In this document: positions 40,348-49,162 of the stretch, in pieces | Numbering within the stretch: the first letter of the stretch is position 1 | Layout: each line of letters starts with the position of its first letter | Origin: Bradyrhizobium sp. sBnM-33 | GTDB lineage: Bacteria; Pseudomonadota; Alphaproteobacteria; Rhizobiales; Xanthobacteraceae | Direction of reading: 5' to 3' | DNA length: 64,000 nt | NCBI RefSeq assembly: GCF_032917945.1 | Contig: NZ_CP136624.1 | Coordinates: 7,998,001-8,062,000, forward strand | Program-made: the position numbers and the translations under genes | The notes under the pieces: generated by a model | The model's input: the letters and a program-made list of their open reading frames with translations, nothing else | The model's database searches: none | Told to the model about the DNA's origin: nothing

Positions 40348-41262
40348 ATGATTCCGAAAATGCGATTTGGCTGGACACGGCTGCCAATGCTGGTGGCCGG
40401 CGTAAGTTTGGCTTCGATATTGGCTGTGGCGGCGCAAACGCCGCCGACCGAGGACGAGCCGGAGATGCAGGAGGCTGAAGAAGCCGGGGCCGCTCCCAGC
40501 GTCAACGATGCCGACATCATGAAGGACATCGACGTCGAAAAGCTCGACTGGAGCCAGCTCAACGTCGATGCATCGACCCTGACCGGCCCGGCGCCGAAGG
40601 GAGGCAATTCGTCGAAAGGCGCTGCCAGCGCGGACGCCTCATGGTCCGCCAATGAAAGACCGAACGGCACCTCCGCGGTATCGGTCAAGCAATCCATCTC
40701 GCCGTTCTGGGATGCGCGGATCGGCGCCGACATGACGGTCGCGCGGCAAGGCACGGCGACCACGTCCGAACTGCTCTCGGAAAAACTCGCCAATGGCGGC
40801 AGCCTGCCGCAATCATCCGGCACCGCATGGGCTGCGATCACGGCCCCCGGTGTTGGCTCGATTTGGGACAAGACCGCGGTCGAGGCCCGGGTCGATCCCG
40901 GATCCGAGCAAAGCAAGCTCGGCACATCCTTGAGCAAGTCGCTGCCGATCAGCGAGCAATATTCGCTGACCCTGAAGAACGACTACAACCTGATCCAGCA
41001 GGGCATCGTGCCGGTGCCCGGCATCGTCAGCCATCCGGCGCGCAGCTACGAGACCGACCAGTCGGCAAAGCTCAGCATTGCCGACACCGGCACCAGCTTG
41101 ATCGCCGGCCAGACGCTATCGACATCCGACGACAAGTGGCTGCGCAAGGTCGGCGCCGAGCAGAAGCTGTTCGATAGCGTCACCATCTCCGGCTCGATTG
41201 GCGAAACGCCCTCGGGCGCCGCCAACACGAGCCTCAGCGCGGGCTTCAGGCGTAGCTGGTGA
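40348..41262 (+). CDS. Exported hypothetical protein of Rhizobiales
   Basis: A 304-residue protein with a signal peptide (RLPMLVAGVSLASILAVAAQ). An acidic/Ser-rich region follows, including DADIMKDIDVEKLDWSQLNV, then a beta-rich segment: VSVKQSISPFWDARIGADMT, WDKTAVEARVDPGSEQSKLG and EQYSLTLKNDYNLIQQG. The repeating short strands with alternating polar and apolar residues suggest an outer-membrane-associated or surface protein, but no named domain was recognised. A start 18 bases upstream and one 12 bases downstream are also possible. Confidence 0.72.
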   Translation: MIPKMRFGWTRLPMLVAGVSLASILAVAAQTPPTEDEPEMQEAEEAGAAPSVNDADIMKDIDVEKLDWSQLNVDASTLTGPAPKGGNSSKGAASADASWSANERPNGTSAVSVKQSISPFWDARIGADMTVARQGTATTSELLSEKLANGGSLPQSSGTAWAAITAPGVGSIWDKTAVEARVDPGSEQSKLGTSLSKSLPISEQYSLTLKNDYNLIQQGIVPVPGIVSHPARSYETDQSAKLSIADTGTSLIAGQTLSTSDDKWLRKVGAEQKLFDSVTISGSIGETPSGAANTSLSAGFRRSW

Positions 41263-41445
41263 GGGCAGGAGTCGTCCCAATTTGACGCGTTTTCCGATCT
41301 CGAGGGTACTGCCCCAGAGAATGAACCACCATTGCCGCAGATTGGCCCAGATGCGGACAAAATCGGTGGGACAGATGGGACCCGCTCCACTTCGTCGTGC
41401 GGGGGACGTCCGCGCTCGCCTGAAAGCGAAACAGAGGAATAGCCG

Positions 41446-41862
41446 ATGAACGCCATCAATCGCTCCGAACAAGTTGATTCCAACACGGAGGTCGACAGCG
41501 ATCTCGCCGCCGTATCCGAAGTCGAGGCCGGCATCCGCGATTTCGTTCGCAACGATATCGCCTATCTGCGTCGGCCCGCGGTGGCCCCGGACACCGTGCC
41601 GATCGACGCCAATGCCGAAGCGACCGTCAACAACGTCAATTCGCTGATCCAGCGCGTCGCCGGCACGTCGCTGGCGGAAATCGAGAAGCTGATTTCCGAA
41701 CTCGAAAGCCTCCGCGACTTGCTCCATGCCGAAGGCCAGCGTGTCCAGCGCGAGATCTCGGGATATGCGCAGCTCAGCCAGGCGGCGATGAAGTCGACGC
41801 GCATGATCGCCGACAACGTCACGCAGTGGAAGCGTGCCGCCGACGGCCTGCGCAACAGCTAA
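41446..41862 (+). CDS. Conserved hypothetical helical protein (138 aa)
   Basis: MNAINRSEQVDSNTEVDSDL, then an ordered helical part: VNNVNSLIQRVAGTSLAEIE, KLISELESLRDLLHAEGQRV and REISGYAQLSQAAMKSTRMI. GAGGA lies 7 bases before the ATG. The heptad-like spacing suggests a coiled coil or helical bundle in the cytoplasm. Proteins of this type are known in Bradyrhizobium and relatives, without function (recalled). Confidence 0.72.
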   Translation: MNAINRSEQVDSNTEVDSDLAAVSEVEAGIRDFVRNDIAYLRRPAVAPDTVPIDANAEATVNNVNSLIQRVAGTSLAEIEKLISELESLRDLLHAEGQRVQREISGYAQLSQAAMKSTRMIADNVTQWKRAADGLRNS

Positions 41863-42017
41863 TCCTATCGTTGCAAAAATCTGACACTCCGCCGCCTTCC
41901 GCACGGAAGCGCGGCGGTTTTGTTTGGCTGTGTTCAATCTGAACTTTATAAGCACCCTCGCGTCCAAGTACGGATGTCGTCACTTGGCGGCAGGCACCTT
42001 TTGAGGACATAGCGGCG

Positions 42018-42155
42018 ATGCAAAACGTTCAGCGAGACAACATGGATTCAATGCCGTTGCGGCAGTCGTCGCATAGCATGGGCACACTCGTGATCCGCTT
42101 CGTCGGACTGCTGACGCTTGCGGTCGTGGCAATGACGCTGATCTGGAGCCGCTGA
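42018..42155 (+). CDS. Small single-span membrane protein (45 aa)
   Basis: MQNVQRDNMDSMPLRQSSHS, then one hydrophobic helix (LVIRFVGLLTLAVVAMTLIW) and SR at the end. A purine-rich GAGGA lies ~12 bases upstream of the ATG; a start nearer to the helix is possible. Resembles the small protein at 7318 in plan. Convergent with the gene at 42197. Confidence 0.55.
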   Translation: MQNVQRDNMDSMPLRQSSHSMGTLVIRFVGLLTLAVVAMTLIWSR

Positions 42156-42196
42156 ATCTTTCTGAGATCCGGCGTCTATGCTTGCCCGATCCGCAA

Positions 42197-42340
42197 TTAC
42201 TGGCGGACGAACGCGGTCTCCTCGATCGTGTAGACACCGTCAGCATAGGATTTCACCACCATCGTGGCGGTGAGCATTACCGCCATCGTAACGGTTGCGA
42301 AGACAAAGCCGACGAATTTCAGGCCGCTGCGATCTGCCAT
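42197..42340 (-). CDS. Small single-span membrane protein (47 aa)
   Basis: MADRSGLKFVGFVFATVTMA, then VMLTATMVVKSYADGVYTIE and ETAFVRQ. One transmembrane helix with a short outside tail. GAGGGG is 7 bases before the ATG. The same small-protein type (MADR-x-GL-x-F-x-GFVFATVT) is recalled from Bradyrhizobium genomes. Function unknown. Confidence 0.75.
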   Translation of the reverse strand: MADRSGLKFVGFVFATVTMAVMLTATMVVKSYADGVYTIEETAFVRQ

Positions 42341-42481
42341 GGTTATCCCCTCGGTACTTCCCCTGAGACGCATTTGGCAGGCAGAAAGTTCAAAATGCGT
42401 TAGCAAAAATTCGGTTTCGTGGAGTCGTGGATTACGAAGCACTAACGAAACAATTGGCTAACCATGTTTCGCCGGAGAGCG

Positions 42482-42608
42482 CGTAGCCCGGATGGAGCGA
42501 AGCGCAATCCGGGAACGCCGGTGATGCCCGGTGAGACCGGCCCCGGATTTCGCGGAGCCTGTCATCGGCCGCGCGTTCGCGCGACCCGTTGGCTCCATCC
42601 GGGCTACA
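42482..42608. repeat. Dispersed palindromic repeat, type H (GTAGCCCGGATGGAGC ... CATCCGGGCTAC)
   Basis: CGTAGCCCGGATGGAGCGAA and GGCTCCATCCGGGCTAC at the ends, with the GCCTGTCATCGGCCGCGCGT module of type A in the middle. A shorter copy is at 44069-44143. Confidence 0.85.
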
Positions 42609-42609
42609 A

Positions 42610-43089
42610 TTAACCCGCACTCCGTCGCGGCACGAACGCGGTGGCGAGGAACGAGAACACGACTTCGTCACGCTGGTTGATGCCGGTATTGCGGGCCTGC
42701 AGGATGCCCCATTCGGGACGTTTCTCCGAGGTCCGCTTGGTTTCGACCTGGTTGGAAAAGCGGACGGTATCGCCCGCCAGCACTGGCCTGATCCAGCGCA
42801 GTTCACGAAAACCCGGCGACGGCCCCCACACCGCGACCTTCTCACCGCGTGCGGCGGCCTCGGCCGTCAATCGCTTGCCGTCTGCGACCAAGAGCTTCAT
42901 GCACACGGCCGCGACGTGCCAGCCCGATGCCGCCAGCCCCCCGAACAGGGATTTGCGTCCCTCCTCTTCATCGAGGTGAAAGCGCTGCGGATCGAACTGC
43001 GCGGCAAACCGCTTGATGTCATCGGCCGTGAAGGTGAACGAGCCAAACTCGCGCCGCGCGCCGATCTCGATATCCTCGAAGAAACGCAT
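42610..43089 (-). CDS. MaoC family (R-hydratase-like) protein, second of a pair
   Basis: A 159-residue hot-dog fold hydratase: MRFFEDIEIGARREFGSFTF, then the hydratase motif FAAQFDPQRFHLDEEEGRKS, with Asp and His, FGGLAASGWHVAAVCMKLLV and LRWIRPVLAGDTVRF. MaoC proteins hydrate enoyl-CoA or act as thioesterase-like binders. It follows the other MaoC gene (43092-43553) with two bases between stop and start, so they form one operon and perhaps a heterodimer. GGAG lies 5 bases before the ATG. Confidence 0.92.
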   Translation of the reverse strand: MRFFEDIEIGARREFGSFTFTADDIKRFAAQFDPQRFHLDEEEGRKSLFGGLAASGWHVAAVCMKLLVADGKRLTAEAAARGEKVAVWGPSPGFRELRWIRPVLAGDTVRFSNQVETKRTSEKRPEWGILQARNTGINQRDEVVFSFLATAFVPRRSAG

Positions 43090-43091
43090 CG

Positions 43092-43553
43092 CTACTCCGC
43101 TCCTGCTTCAAGGCGCCGGCGCACGATGATCGGGGACTCCATCTCACACAGTACGACCTCGGCCGCGTTGCGGATCGTGCCCTTGAAGGTCACTATGCCG
43201 GTCTCCGGCCGGCTCTTCGAAATCCTGGCCTCCGCAACATCGACATCCAGCGTCAGGTCATCGCCCGGGCGCAGCGGCGCCAGCCAGCGCATTTCGTTAA
43301 CGCCGGGCGAGCCGAGCGAGGCGGTACGGCCGATAAAGCCATCGAACAGCATTCGCATCATGAGCGAGCCGAGATGCCAGCCCGATCCGGACAGCCCCTT
43401 CAGCATCGACGCATTGGCGGCGGCCTCGTCCAGATGCATTGGTTGCGGATCATATTCGGCGGCGAACGCCAAAATCTCCTCGCGCGTGACATGGCGCGGC
43501 CCGAACGTGCCGAAATGGCCTGGCGTGAAGTCTTCGAAGGTCAGCGTGGTCAT
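43092..43553 (-). CDS. MaoC family (R-hydratase-like) protein, first of a pair
   Basis: A 153-residue hot-dog fold protein: LTFEDFTPGHFGTFGPRHVT, EEILAFAAEYDPQPMHLDEA, with the Asp and His of the hydratase motif, GLSGSGWHLGSLMMRMLFDG and MRWLAPLRPGDDLTLDVDVA. Same family as the gene immediately downstream; both subunits keep catalytic-type residues. It starts a two-gene operon. Likely role: hydration step in acyl-CoA metabolism (family knowledge), substrate unknown. Confidence 0.92.
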   Translation of the reverse strand: MTTLTFEDFTPGHFGTFGPRHVTREEILAFAAEYDPQPMHLDEAAANASMLKGLSGSGWHLGSLMMRMLFDGFIGRTASLGSPGVNEMRWLAPLRPGDDLTLDVDVAEARISKSRPETGIVTFKGTIRNAAEVVLCEMESPIIVRRRLEAGAE

Positions 43554-43757
43554 CGATTGAGGATTTGGATTGAGGATTGTGGAGGGGAAGCCCGATTGTG
43601 GCCGTTATTTGCAGCAATCTCAACCCGCCCACCCGCATGGCTCGTTCGCCACGGGCGAGTACCGCCGCCGGCGCTCGCCCTGACTTGCCCGAAGCAATTT
43701 TCGGGGCTAGCCCTGTGCCGTCTGGGACAAGGTTTTTGACCCGCCGGAGAACCGTCG

Positions 43758-44051
43758 ATGTTCGATTTTCAGGATTTGTTTCAGTGGGACCGCTTTATCA
43801 CGCCCACGATCATCAAGACTTTCTACTGGCTGGTCATCGGCTTGATCGTGCTGTTCGGCATCGCCGGCATTTTGTCGAGCCTGTCCATCATGGCAATCAG
43901 CCCCTTCTATGGATTTGTCCTACTGTTGGCCTCGATCGCCGGCGTCGTAGTCGGTGTGGTGTTTTCGCGCATTGCCGCTGAATTCATCCTGATCGTCTTC
44001 CGCGTCAACGAGCATCTCGGCGCGATCCGAGATCAGGGCGGGATGCGGTAA
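43758..44051 (+). CDS. DUF4282 membrane protein
   Basis: A 97-residue protein with two transmembrane segments: WDRFITPTIIKTFYWLVIGL, IVLFGIAGILSSLSIMA, then GFVLLLASIAGVVVGVVFSR. It ends in a conserved cytosolic-side helix (IAAEFILIVFRVNEHLGAIR). The Y-W-L and R-x-x-x-E-x-x-I-V-F-R-x-N-E motif is characteristic of DUF4282. GGAG lies 8 bases before the ATG. Function unknown; it may bind nucleic acid or membranes in other bacteria (not established). Confidence 0.9.
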   Translation: MFDFQDLFQWDRFITPTIIKTFYWLVIGLIVLFGIAGILSSLSIMAISPFYGFVLLLASIAGVVVGVVFSRIAAEFILIVFRVNEHLGAIRDQGGMR

Positions 44052-44068
44052 GCCCACAATACGCGGCC

Positions 44069-44143
44069 GTAGCCCGGATAGAGCGCAGCGAAATCCGGGG
44101 CAGCTCTCGTTCCCGGATTTCGCTTCGCTCCATCCGGGCTACG
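44069..44143. repeat. Dispersed palindromic repeat, type H
   Basis: CGTAGCCCGGATAGAGCGCA, CGAAATCCGGGGCAGC, then TCCCGGATTTCGCTTCGCTC and CATCCGGGCTACGA. It ends 6 bases from the ychF stop codon on the other side and lies in a convergent gap. Confidence 0.85.
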
Positions 44144-44148
44144 ACTTC

Positions 44149-45246
44149 TCAGGTATTAAACCTGAAATGCATCACGTCGCCGTCGGCGACGACATATTCC
44201 TTGCCTTCCAGCCTGAGCTTGCCGGCGTCGCGGGCGCCGGCTTCGCCGTTCAGCGCGACGTAATCGGCATAGGCGATGGTCTCGGCCCGGATAAAGCCCT
44301 TTTCGAAATCGGTATGGATCACGCCGGCCGCGGCGGGCGCCTTGGTGCCGCGGTGGATGGTCCAGGCGCGGGCTTCCTTCGGGCCCACGGTGAAATAGGT
44401 GATGAGGTCGAGCAACTGGTAGCCGGCGCGGATCAGGCGGTCGAGGCCGGCCTCTTCCAGGCCGAGCGTCTCGAGAAACTCGGCGCGCTCCTCGCGTGAC
44501 AGGGTCGCAATCTCGGATTCGATCTTGGCCGAGATCACCACTGCGACCGCGCCTTCCTTCTTGGCGTGCTCGAACACCTGTTTTGAGAAGCTGTTGCCCT
44601 CCTTGGCCGAACCTTCCTCGACGTTGCAGACATAGAGCACCGGCTTGGAGGTCAAGAGGCCGAGCATGCCGAAGGCGCGCTCTTCCTCCGGCTTGCGCTC
44701 CAGTGCCCGCGCCGGTTTGCCCTCGCGCAGCAGCACCAGCGCGCGGTTAACGAGGTCGAGCGCTTCCTTGGCTTCCTTGTCGTTGCCCTTGGCCTTCTTG
44801 GCCAAATTGTCGACCCGCTTTTCCAGGCTGTCGAGGTCGGCGAGCATCAGTTCGGTCTCGATGGTCTCGATGTCGGCCAACGGCGCGATCTTGCCTTCGA
44901 CATGGGTGATGTCGGAATCTTCGAAACATCGCACGACATGCGCAACCGCATCGACCTCGCGGATGGTGGCGAGGAACTGGTTGCCGAGGCCTTCGCCCTT
45001 CGAAGCGCCGCGCACCAGCCCTGCGATATCGACGAAGGTCAGTCGCGTCGGAATGATCTGCGCCGAGCCTGCGATCGCCGACAGCTTGTCGAGCCTAGGA
45101 TCAGGCACGGCGACTTCGCCGACGTTAGGCTCGATGGTGCAGAACGGATAATTAGCCGCCTGCGCCGCTGCCGTCTCGGTCAGCGCGTTGAACAGCGTCG
45201 ACTTGCCGACATTGGGCAGGCCAACGATACCGCATTTGAATCCCAT
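44149..45246 (-). CDS. ychF: Redox-regulated ATPase YchF (Obg-like)
   Basis: A 365-residue ribosome-associated P-loop ATPase. Walker [22 protein letters not shown]2 [20 protein letters not shown], switch [20 protein letters not shown], then the helical insert and the TGS domain at the end ([30 protein letters not shown]). It binds the ribosome and affects the oxidative-stress response in other bacteria. Start [10 protein letters not shown] was chosen over an extended frame, because it is the universal beginning. Upstream on the same strand are pth and rplY, a conserved order; it may share their transcript, although a repeat lies between. Confidence 0.97.
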   Translation of the reverse strand: MGFKCGIVGLPNVGKSTLFNALTETAAAQAANYPFCTIEPNVGEVAVPDPRLDKLSAIAGSAQIIPTRLTFVDIAGLVRGASKGEGLGNQFLATIREVDAVAHVVRCFEDSDITHVEGKIAPLADIETIETELMLADLDSLEKRVDNLAKKAKGNDKEAKEALDLVNRALVLLREGKPARALERKPEEERAFGMLGLLTSKPVLYVCNVEEGSAKEGNSFSKQVFEHAKKEGAVAVVISAKIESEIATLSREERAEFLETLGLEEAGLDRLIRAGYQLLDLITYFTVGPKEARAWTIHRGTKAPAAAGVIHTDFEKGFIRAETIAYADYVALNGEAGARDAGKLRLEGKEYVVADGDVMHFRFNT

Positions 45247-45300
45247 TTCAGCTTCCGATCTTTCGCACGAACCCGCAGCGCGTGAATTGATTGAGGTCGT

Positions 45301-45407
45301 CATACGCGGGCAGAAGGTGCGAAGCACCGTCTTCCCACCCAACGGCCCGCGTATCCATCTTCGTTGAGAGGATGGATCGCCGGATCAAGTCCGGCGATGA
45401 CGAGGTG
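45301..45407. repeat. Palindromic repeat with CGGGC/GCCCG and CGCCGGATC motifs
   Basis: TCATACGCGGGCAGAAGGTG with CGGCCCGCGTATCCATCTTC, then GATGGATCGCCGGATCAAGT and CCGGCGATGACGAG. The second part is self-complementary (CGCCGGA/TCCGGCG). It sits between ychF and pth. Confidence 0.75.
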
Positions 45408-45410
45408 AGC

Positions 45411-46016
45411 TTATGGCCCGCCATCCTCGTCTTTGTCGAAAATTCCCTTGGCCTGCAGCGCCAGATGCACCTTGTTCTGGAACGAGGAGTCGTGCCCTGC
45501 CGCCAGCAAGCCCGCGTTCTCGGCCACGGCGGCGCACAGGGCTTCCACCCAGGCGCGGTCGCTCTTAGCGAAATCCGAGAGCACGTGGCCGTGCACCAGC
45601 TCCTTGACGCCGGGATGGCCAATCCCGAGCCGCACGCGGCGATATTCGTTGCCGATATGCGAGGTGATCGAGCGCAGCCCGTTGTGGCCGGCGATACCAC
45701 CGCCGACCTTGACGCGGACTTTCGCCCGCGGCAGTTCGAGCTCGTCCTGAAATACGGTGACGTCGGAGGCGCCGAGCTTGAAAAAGTTCACCGCTTCCTG
45801 AACCGCGCGCCCGGACTCGTTCATGTAGGTGGTCGGCCGAAGCAGAACGACCTTCTCGCGATCGAGCGTGCCTTCGGATGTCTCGCCCTGAAAACGGCGG
45901 CGCCACGGTGCGAAACCGTGACGCCGCGCAATTTCATCAACGGCCATGAACCCGATGTTGTGCCGGTTGTTCGCGTATTTCGAACCGGGGTTACCTAGGC
46001 CAACAAACAGGCGCAT
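45411..46016 (-). CDS. pth: Peptidyl-tRNA hydrolase
   Basis: Releases peptidyl groups from tRNA that drops off ribosomes; 201 residues, cytosolic. [20 protein letters not shown], with the Asn and catalytic His of the family, [10 protein letters not shown], then [18 protein letters not shown] and [20 protein letters not shown] with the conserved D-E-L, and the [20 protein letters not shown] active-site loop. It directly follows rplY (21 bases between stop and start), a widespread arrangement. Confidence 0.97.
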   Translation of the reverse strand: MRLFVGLGNPGSKYANNRHNIGFMAVDEIARRHGFAPWRRRFQGETSEGTLDREKVVLLRPTTYMNESGRAVQEAVNFFKLGASDVTVFQDELELPRAKVRVKVGGGIAGHNGLRSITSHIGNEYRRVRLGIGHPGVKELVHGHVLSDFAKSDRAWVEALCAAVAENAGLLAAGHDSSFQNKVHLALQAKGIFDKDEDGGP

Positions 46017-46037
46017 GACGCGGCATCCTGCCGCTGC

Positions 46038-46760
46038 TTACTTCTTCTTGTCGCCACCAGCCGGCGCCTTAGCGCCAGCCGCCGGGGCGGCAGCTCCCGC
46101 TGCAGGCGCAGCAGCAGCAGCCGGAGCCGCACCCGCCGCCGGAGCGGCCGTGCCTGCAGCCGCGGCAGCCGCCGCAGCCTTCTGTTCTTCGGCGTAGCCG
46201 GACGGCGGCACGATGGTCACCAGCGTCGCGTCTTCGCGCGAGAGCGCCTTCACGCCCGTTGGGAGCTTGATGTCGGAGAGATGCAGCGAGTAGCTGATTT
46301 CCAGCGCGCCGACATCGGCTTCGAGGTACTGCGGGATGTTGTCGACCGAACATTCGAGGTCGATGGTGTGGGTGACGATGTTGACGGTGCCGCCGCGCTT
46401 GACACCGGGCGAGGTTTCGCCGTTCACGACGTGCAGCGGAACGCTGACGCGGATGGTGGCGCCTTCGCCGAGCCGCAGGAAGTCGACATGCAGCGGGAAG
46501 TCCTTCACCGGATCGAGGTGGAAGTCGCGCGGAATCACGCGGTGCTTCTTGCCCTCGAGATCGATGTCGTAAATCGTGGTCAGGAAACGGCCGGCCAGGA
46601 TGCGCTGGCGCAATTCCTTGTCGTCGACCGAGATGGTCACGGGGGGCTGATTGTTGCCGTAGATCACTCCGGGCACTCTCCCGGCGCGACGCTCTGCCCG
46701 GGCGGCCCCCTTGCCGCTCTGCGGACGCGCTGTCGCCTTCAATTCCTTGACGGTCGCCAT
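46038..46760 (-). CDS. rplY: 50S ribosomal protein L25 (general stress protein CTC form)
   Basis: A 240-residue 5S rRNA-binding protein. N-terminal L25 domain: VKELKATARPQSGKGAARAE, then GVIYGNNQPPVTISVDDKEL, TTIYDIDLEGKKHRVIPRDF and HLDPVKDFPLHVDFLRLGEG. The beta-barrel CTC domain follows, then a C-terminal Ala/Pro/Gly-rich tail of about 50 residues ending in GGDKKK. Such low-complexity tails are usual in alphaproteobacterial L25. First gene of the rplY-pth pair. A type F repeat lies upstream. Confidence 0.96.
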   Translation of the reverse strand: MATVKELKATARPQSGKGAARAERRAGRVPGVIYGNNQPPVTISVDDKELRQRILAGRFLTTIYDIDLEGKKHRVIPRDFHLDPVKDFPLHVDFLRLGEGATIRVSVPLHVVNGETSPGVKRGGTVNIVTHTIDLECSVDNIPQYLEADVGALEISYSLHLSDIKLPTGVKALSREDATLVTIVPPSGYAEEQKAAAAAAAAGTAAPAAGAAPAAAAAPAAGAAAPAAGAKAPAGGDKKK

Positions 46761-46917
46761 CGTGCTAAGTCCTTGTTTTCTAAAAAGTTAAAGGCCGCAT
46801 CGCGGCCCGTTGGCGTCCCACAGCAAGCCTCCAGGGGTGCGGGGGCTGCGGACGTGGCGGGCTTTTAGCCCCAAAGGGGCGAAATGACAAGGAAATGAAG
46901 GGATTTTTATTGGGTTT

Positions 46918-47085
46918 GCACCCTCCCCTGGAGGGGAGGGTCGACGCGCGCGAAGCGCGTGGCGGGGTGGGGTGACGGTCTATCCTCTCGATCGGTGCCC
47001 GAGTGGAGAGGTCACCCCACCCCGCCACGCATCTCGCTTCGCTCGATCCGTGCCGACCCTCCCCCTCCAGGGGAGGGTGAAATCC
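46918..47085. repeat. Inverted pair of palindromic repeats, type F
   Basis: CACCCTCCCCTGGAGGGGAG and GGTCGACGCGCGCGAAGCGC at the left, TCACCCCACCCCGCCACGCA and CCGACCCTCCCCCTCCAGGG at the right, with the arms facing each other. The modules equal the one translated inside uvrB (19252-19306). It fills the 326-base gap between ubiK and rplY. Confidence 0.88.
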
Positions 47086-47086
47086 C

Positions 47087-47377
47087 CTACCCGTCCGCCA
47101 TGCTGCCAGCATCCGGCGCGGCCGGCGAAATGCCGAGCTTGGCTTCCAAGGCCGCGATCCGGCTCTTCAGCGCCTCGTTCTCCTCGCGCGCCAGGCGGGC
47201 CATATCCTTGACCACGTCGAACTCCTCGCGCTTGACGACATCGAGATCGCGCAGGATGCGTTCGGCCTGGCTTCGCATGACGGTATCGACCTCGCGCTTG
47301 ACGCCCTGGGCGGCGCCGGCAGCATCGTTCATCAAACGGCCGATCTCGTCGAAAAACCGATTGCTGGTCTGGGTCAT
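47087..47377 (-). CDS. ubiK: UbiK-like accessory factor (BMFP family)
   Basis: A 96-residue protein assisting ubiquinone biosynthesis. MTQTSNRFFDEIGRLMNDAA, then the amphipathic region GVKREVDTVMRSQAERILRD and a coiled coil REENEALKSRIAALEAKLGI that trimerises in known members. It ends SPAAPDAGSMADG. Start MTQTSNRFFD was chosen over a 19-codon extension. The stop lies two bases from the repeat. The family has the membrane-fusogenic BMFP fold; in E. coli the protein helps organise Ubi enzymes. Confidence 0.9.
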   Translation of the reverse strand: MTQTSNRFFDEIGRLMNDAAGAAQGVKREVDTVMRSQAERILRDLDVVKREEFDVVKDMARLAREENEALKSRIAALEAKLGISPAAPDAGSMADG

Positions 47378-47561
47378 CTGGAACGCTCCGGTCGCTGCAA
47401 ATTGCTCGTCACGACAAGACAATGGCAATCCCAAGGGAAACGTTCAAGAGCGCGGTTCAACGCCAACGTGACGGCCGCTCGCCTTGTCATGCTGCAGTTT
47501 CCTTGCAATCGTATCGAATACCCAGCCGGACACCAGAATCACAAAGCAAAAAGAAGCGCCC

Positions 47562-48296
47562 ATGTTCGACCAGCAGATCGATATTGCGACCAAGGACGGC
47601 AAGACCACGACCTTCATTACCCATCCCGAGCGCGGCGGCCCCTTCCCGGTCATCATCTTTTGCATGGACGCACCGGCGATCCGCGAGGAACTGCGCGACA
47701 TGGCGCGGCGGCTCGGCACGTCGGGCTATTACGTGATGCTGCCCAACCTGTACTACCGCTCCGGCGTCATGGAGCTGGGGCCAATCCCGCCTGATCCGGA
47801 AGCGCCCGAGCGCAAGCGGATGTTCGGCTTCATGAACTCCATCAATATTCCCATGGTGATGGAGGACACCAAGGCCCTGCTCGCTTATGCAGAGACTCAA
47901 CCTGCCGCAAATACGAAGATCGTCGGCACCGTCGGCTACTGCATGAGCGGCCGCTACGCGGTCAACGCGGCGACGCATTTTCCGAATCGCGTGAAAGCGG
48001 CGGCGTCCATTTACGGGACGCATCTCGCGACCGACCAGGCCGACAGCCCGCATCTCGCCGCGTCGAAGACCAAGGCCGAACTCTATTTCGCCTGCGCCGA
48101 GACCGACATCTACGCGCCGCAGGAGATCATCGATAAGGTGAAGCAGGCAATGGAAGGCACGAAGAACGAGGTCGAGATCTATCCCGGTACCCATCACGGC
48201 TTTGCCTTCCCGAAGCGGCCGGTCTATCATCGCGACGCTGCTGAGCGGCACTGGGAGCGGCTGCTGGCGCTCTATCGCCGCAACCTCGCGCAGTAG
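47562..48296 (+). CDS. Dienelactone hydrolase family protein
   Basis: A 244-residue alpha/beta hydrolase: PFPVIIFCMDAPAIREELRD, then the nucleophile motif VGTVGYCMSGRYAVNAATHF with Cys at the elbow (G-Y-C-M-S-G), AELYFACAETDIYAPQEIID carrying the Asp, and EIYPGTHHGFAFPKRPVYHR with the catalytic His. This Cys-His-Asp set is that of dienelactone hydrolases, which open lactone rings in aromatic breakdown; many members act on other esters. Start MFDQQIDIAT was chosen. Divergent from ubiK; 12 bases before lgt, so the two may be co-transcribed. Confidence 0.92.
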   Translation: MFDQQIDIATKDGKTTTFITHPERGGPFPVIIFCMDAPAIREELRDMARRLGTSGYYVMLPNLYYRSGVMELGPIPPDPEAPERKRMFGFMNSINIPMVMEDTKALLAYAETQPAANTKIVGTVGYCMSGRYAVNAATHFPNRVKAAASIYGTHLATDQADSPHLAASKTKAELYFACAETDIYAPQEIIDKVKQAMEGTKNEVEIYPGTHHGFAFPKRPVYHRDAAERHWERLLALYRRNLAQ

Positions 48297-48308
48297 ACCT
48301 CCCGCCCG

Positions 48309-49154
48309 ATGCCCCTTCTCAGCATAACCTTTCCGGAAATCGATCCCGTCGCCATCTCGATCGGACCGTTCGCGATCCGATGGTATGCGCTGGCCTATAT
48401 CTGCGGCATCGTGCTCGGATGGATCTATGCGCGCGCGCTAATCAGGAAAGAGAAATTATGGGGCGGACCGGCGCCGATCGCACCCGTGCAGCTCGACGAC
48501 TTCATTCTCTGGGTCACGATCGGCATCATCGTCGGCGGCCGCACCGGCTATGTGCTGTTCTACAACCCGGCCTTCTTCATGCAGAACCCCATCGCCATTC
48601 TCAAACTATGGGAAGGCGGCATGTCCTTTCATGGCGGCTTTCTCGGCTGCGTCGCCGCGGTGATGCTGTTTGCGGTCAAGAACAATATCTCCATCCTGTC
48701 GCTTGGCGACATCACGACCGCGGTCGCTCCGATCGGAATATTCCTTGGGCGGCTCGCCAACTTCATCAAAGGCGAATTGTGGGGGCGTGAGGCGGATTCC
48801 AGCGTGCCCTGGAGAATGGTCTTTCCCGATGACCCGTCTCAACTTTTCCGCCACCCTAGCCAGCTCTACGAAGCGGCGCTCGAGGGCATCCTGCTGTTTG
48901 CAATCCTGGCTGTCATGGTCCGGATGGGCGCGTTGAAACGGCCGGGCCTGATCCTCGGCAGCTTCATCGCGATCTACGCGCTGGCGCGCATTACCAGCGA
49001 ATTCTTCCGTGAACCGGACCCGCAACTCGGATTTTTGTGGGGCGGGCTGACCATGGGTATGCTGTTGTCGGTACCGATGCTCATTGCCGGCGTCATCCTT
49101 GTCATGGTGGCATGGCGCTGCGAGACGCCGCAGCATATAGAGAAGTCGATTTAA
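48309..49154 (+). CDS. lgt: Prolipoprotein diacylglyceryl transferase
   Basis: The first enzyme of lipoprotein maturation: transfers diacylglycerol from phosphatidylglycerol to the lipobox Cys. 281 residues, about seven membrane spans. Key motifs: [20 protein letters not shown], the substrate loop [32 protein letters not shown] with the essential His-Gly-Gly, [20 protein letters not shown] and [18 protein letters not shown] with Arg and His-Pro-Ser. It lies in a run of genes with MidA-like, pgeF, a lipoprotein and prs, all on the plus strand with small gaps. Confidence 0.97.
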   Translation: MPLLSITFPEIDPVAISIGPFAIRWYALAYICGIVLGWIYARALIRKEKLWGGPAPIAPVQLDDFILWVTIGIIVGGRTGYVLFYNPAFFMQNPIAILKLWEGGMSFHGGFLGCVAAVMLFAVKNNISILSLGDITTAVAPIGIFLGRLANFIKGELWGREADSSVPWRMVFPDDPSQLFRHPSQLYEAALEGILLFAILAVMVRMGALKRPGLILGSFIAIYALARITSEFFREPDPQLGFLWGGLTMGMLLSVPMLIAGVILVMVAWRCETPQHIEKSI

Positions 49155-49162
49155 GGCAGGCC

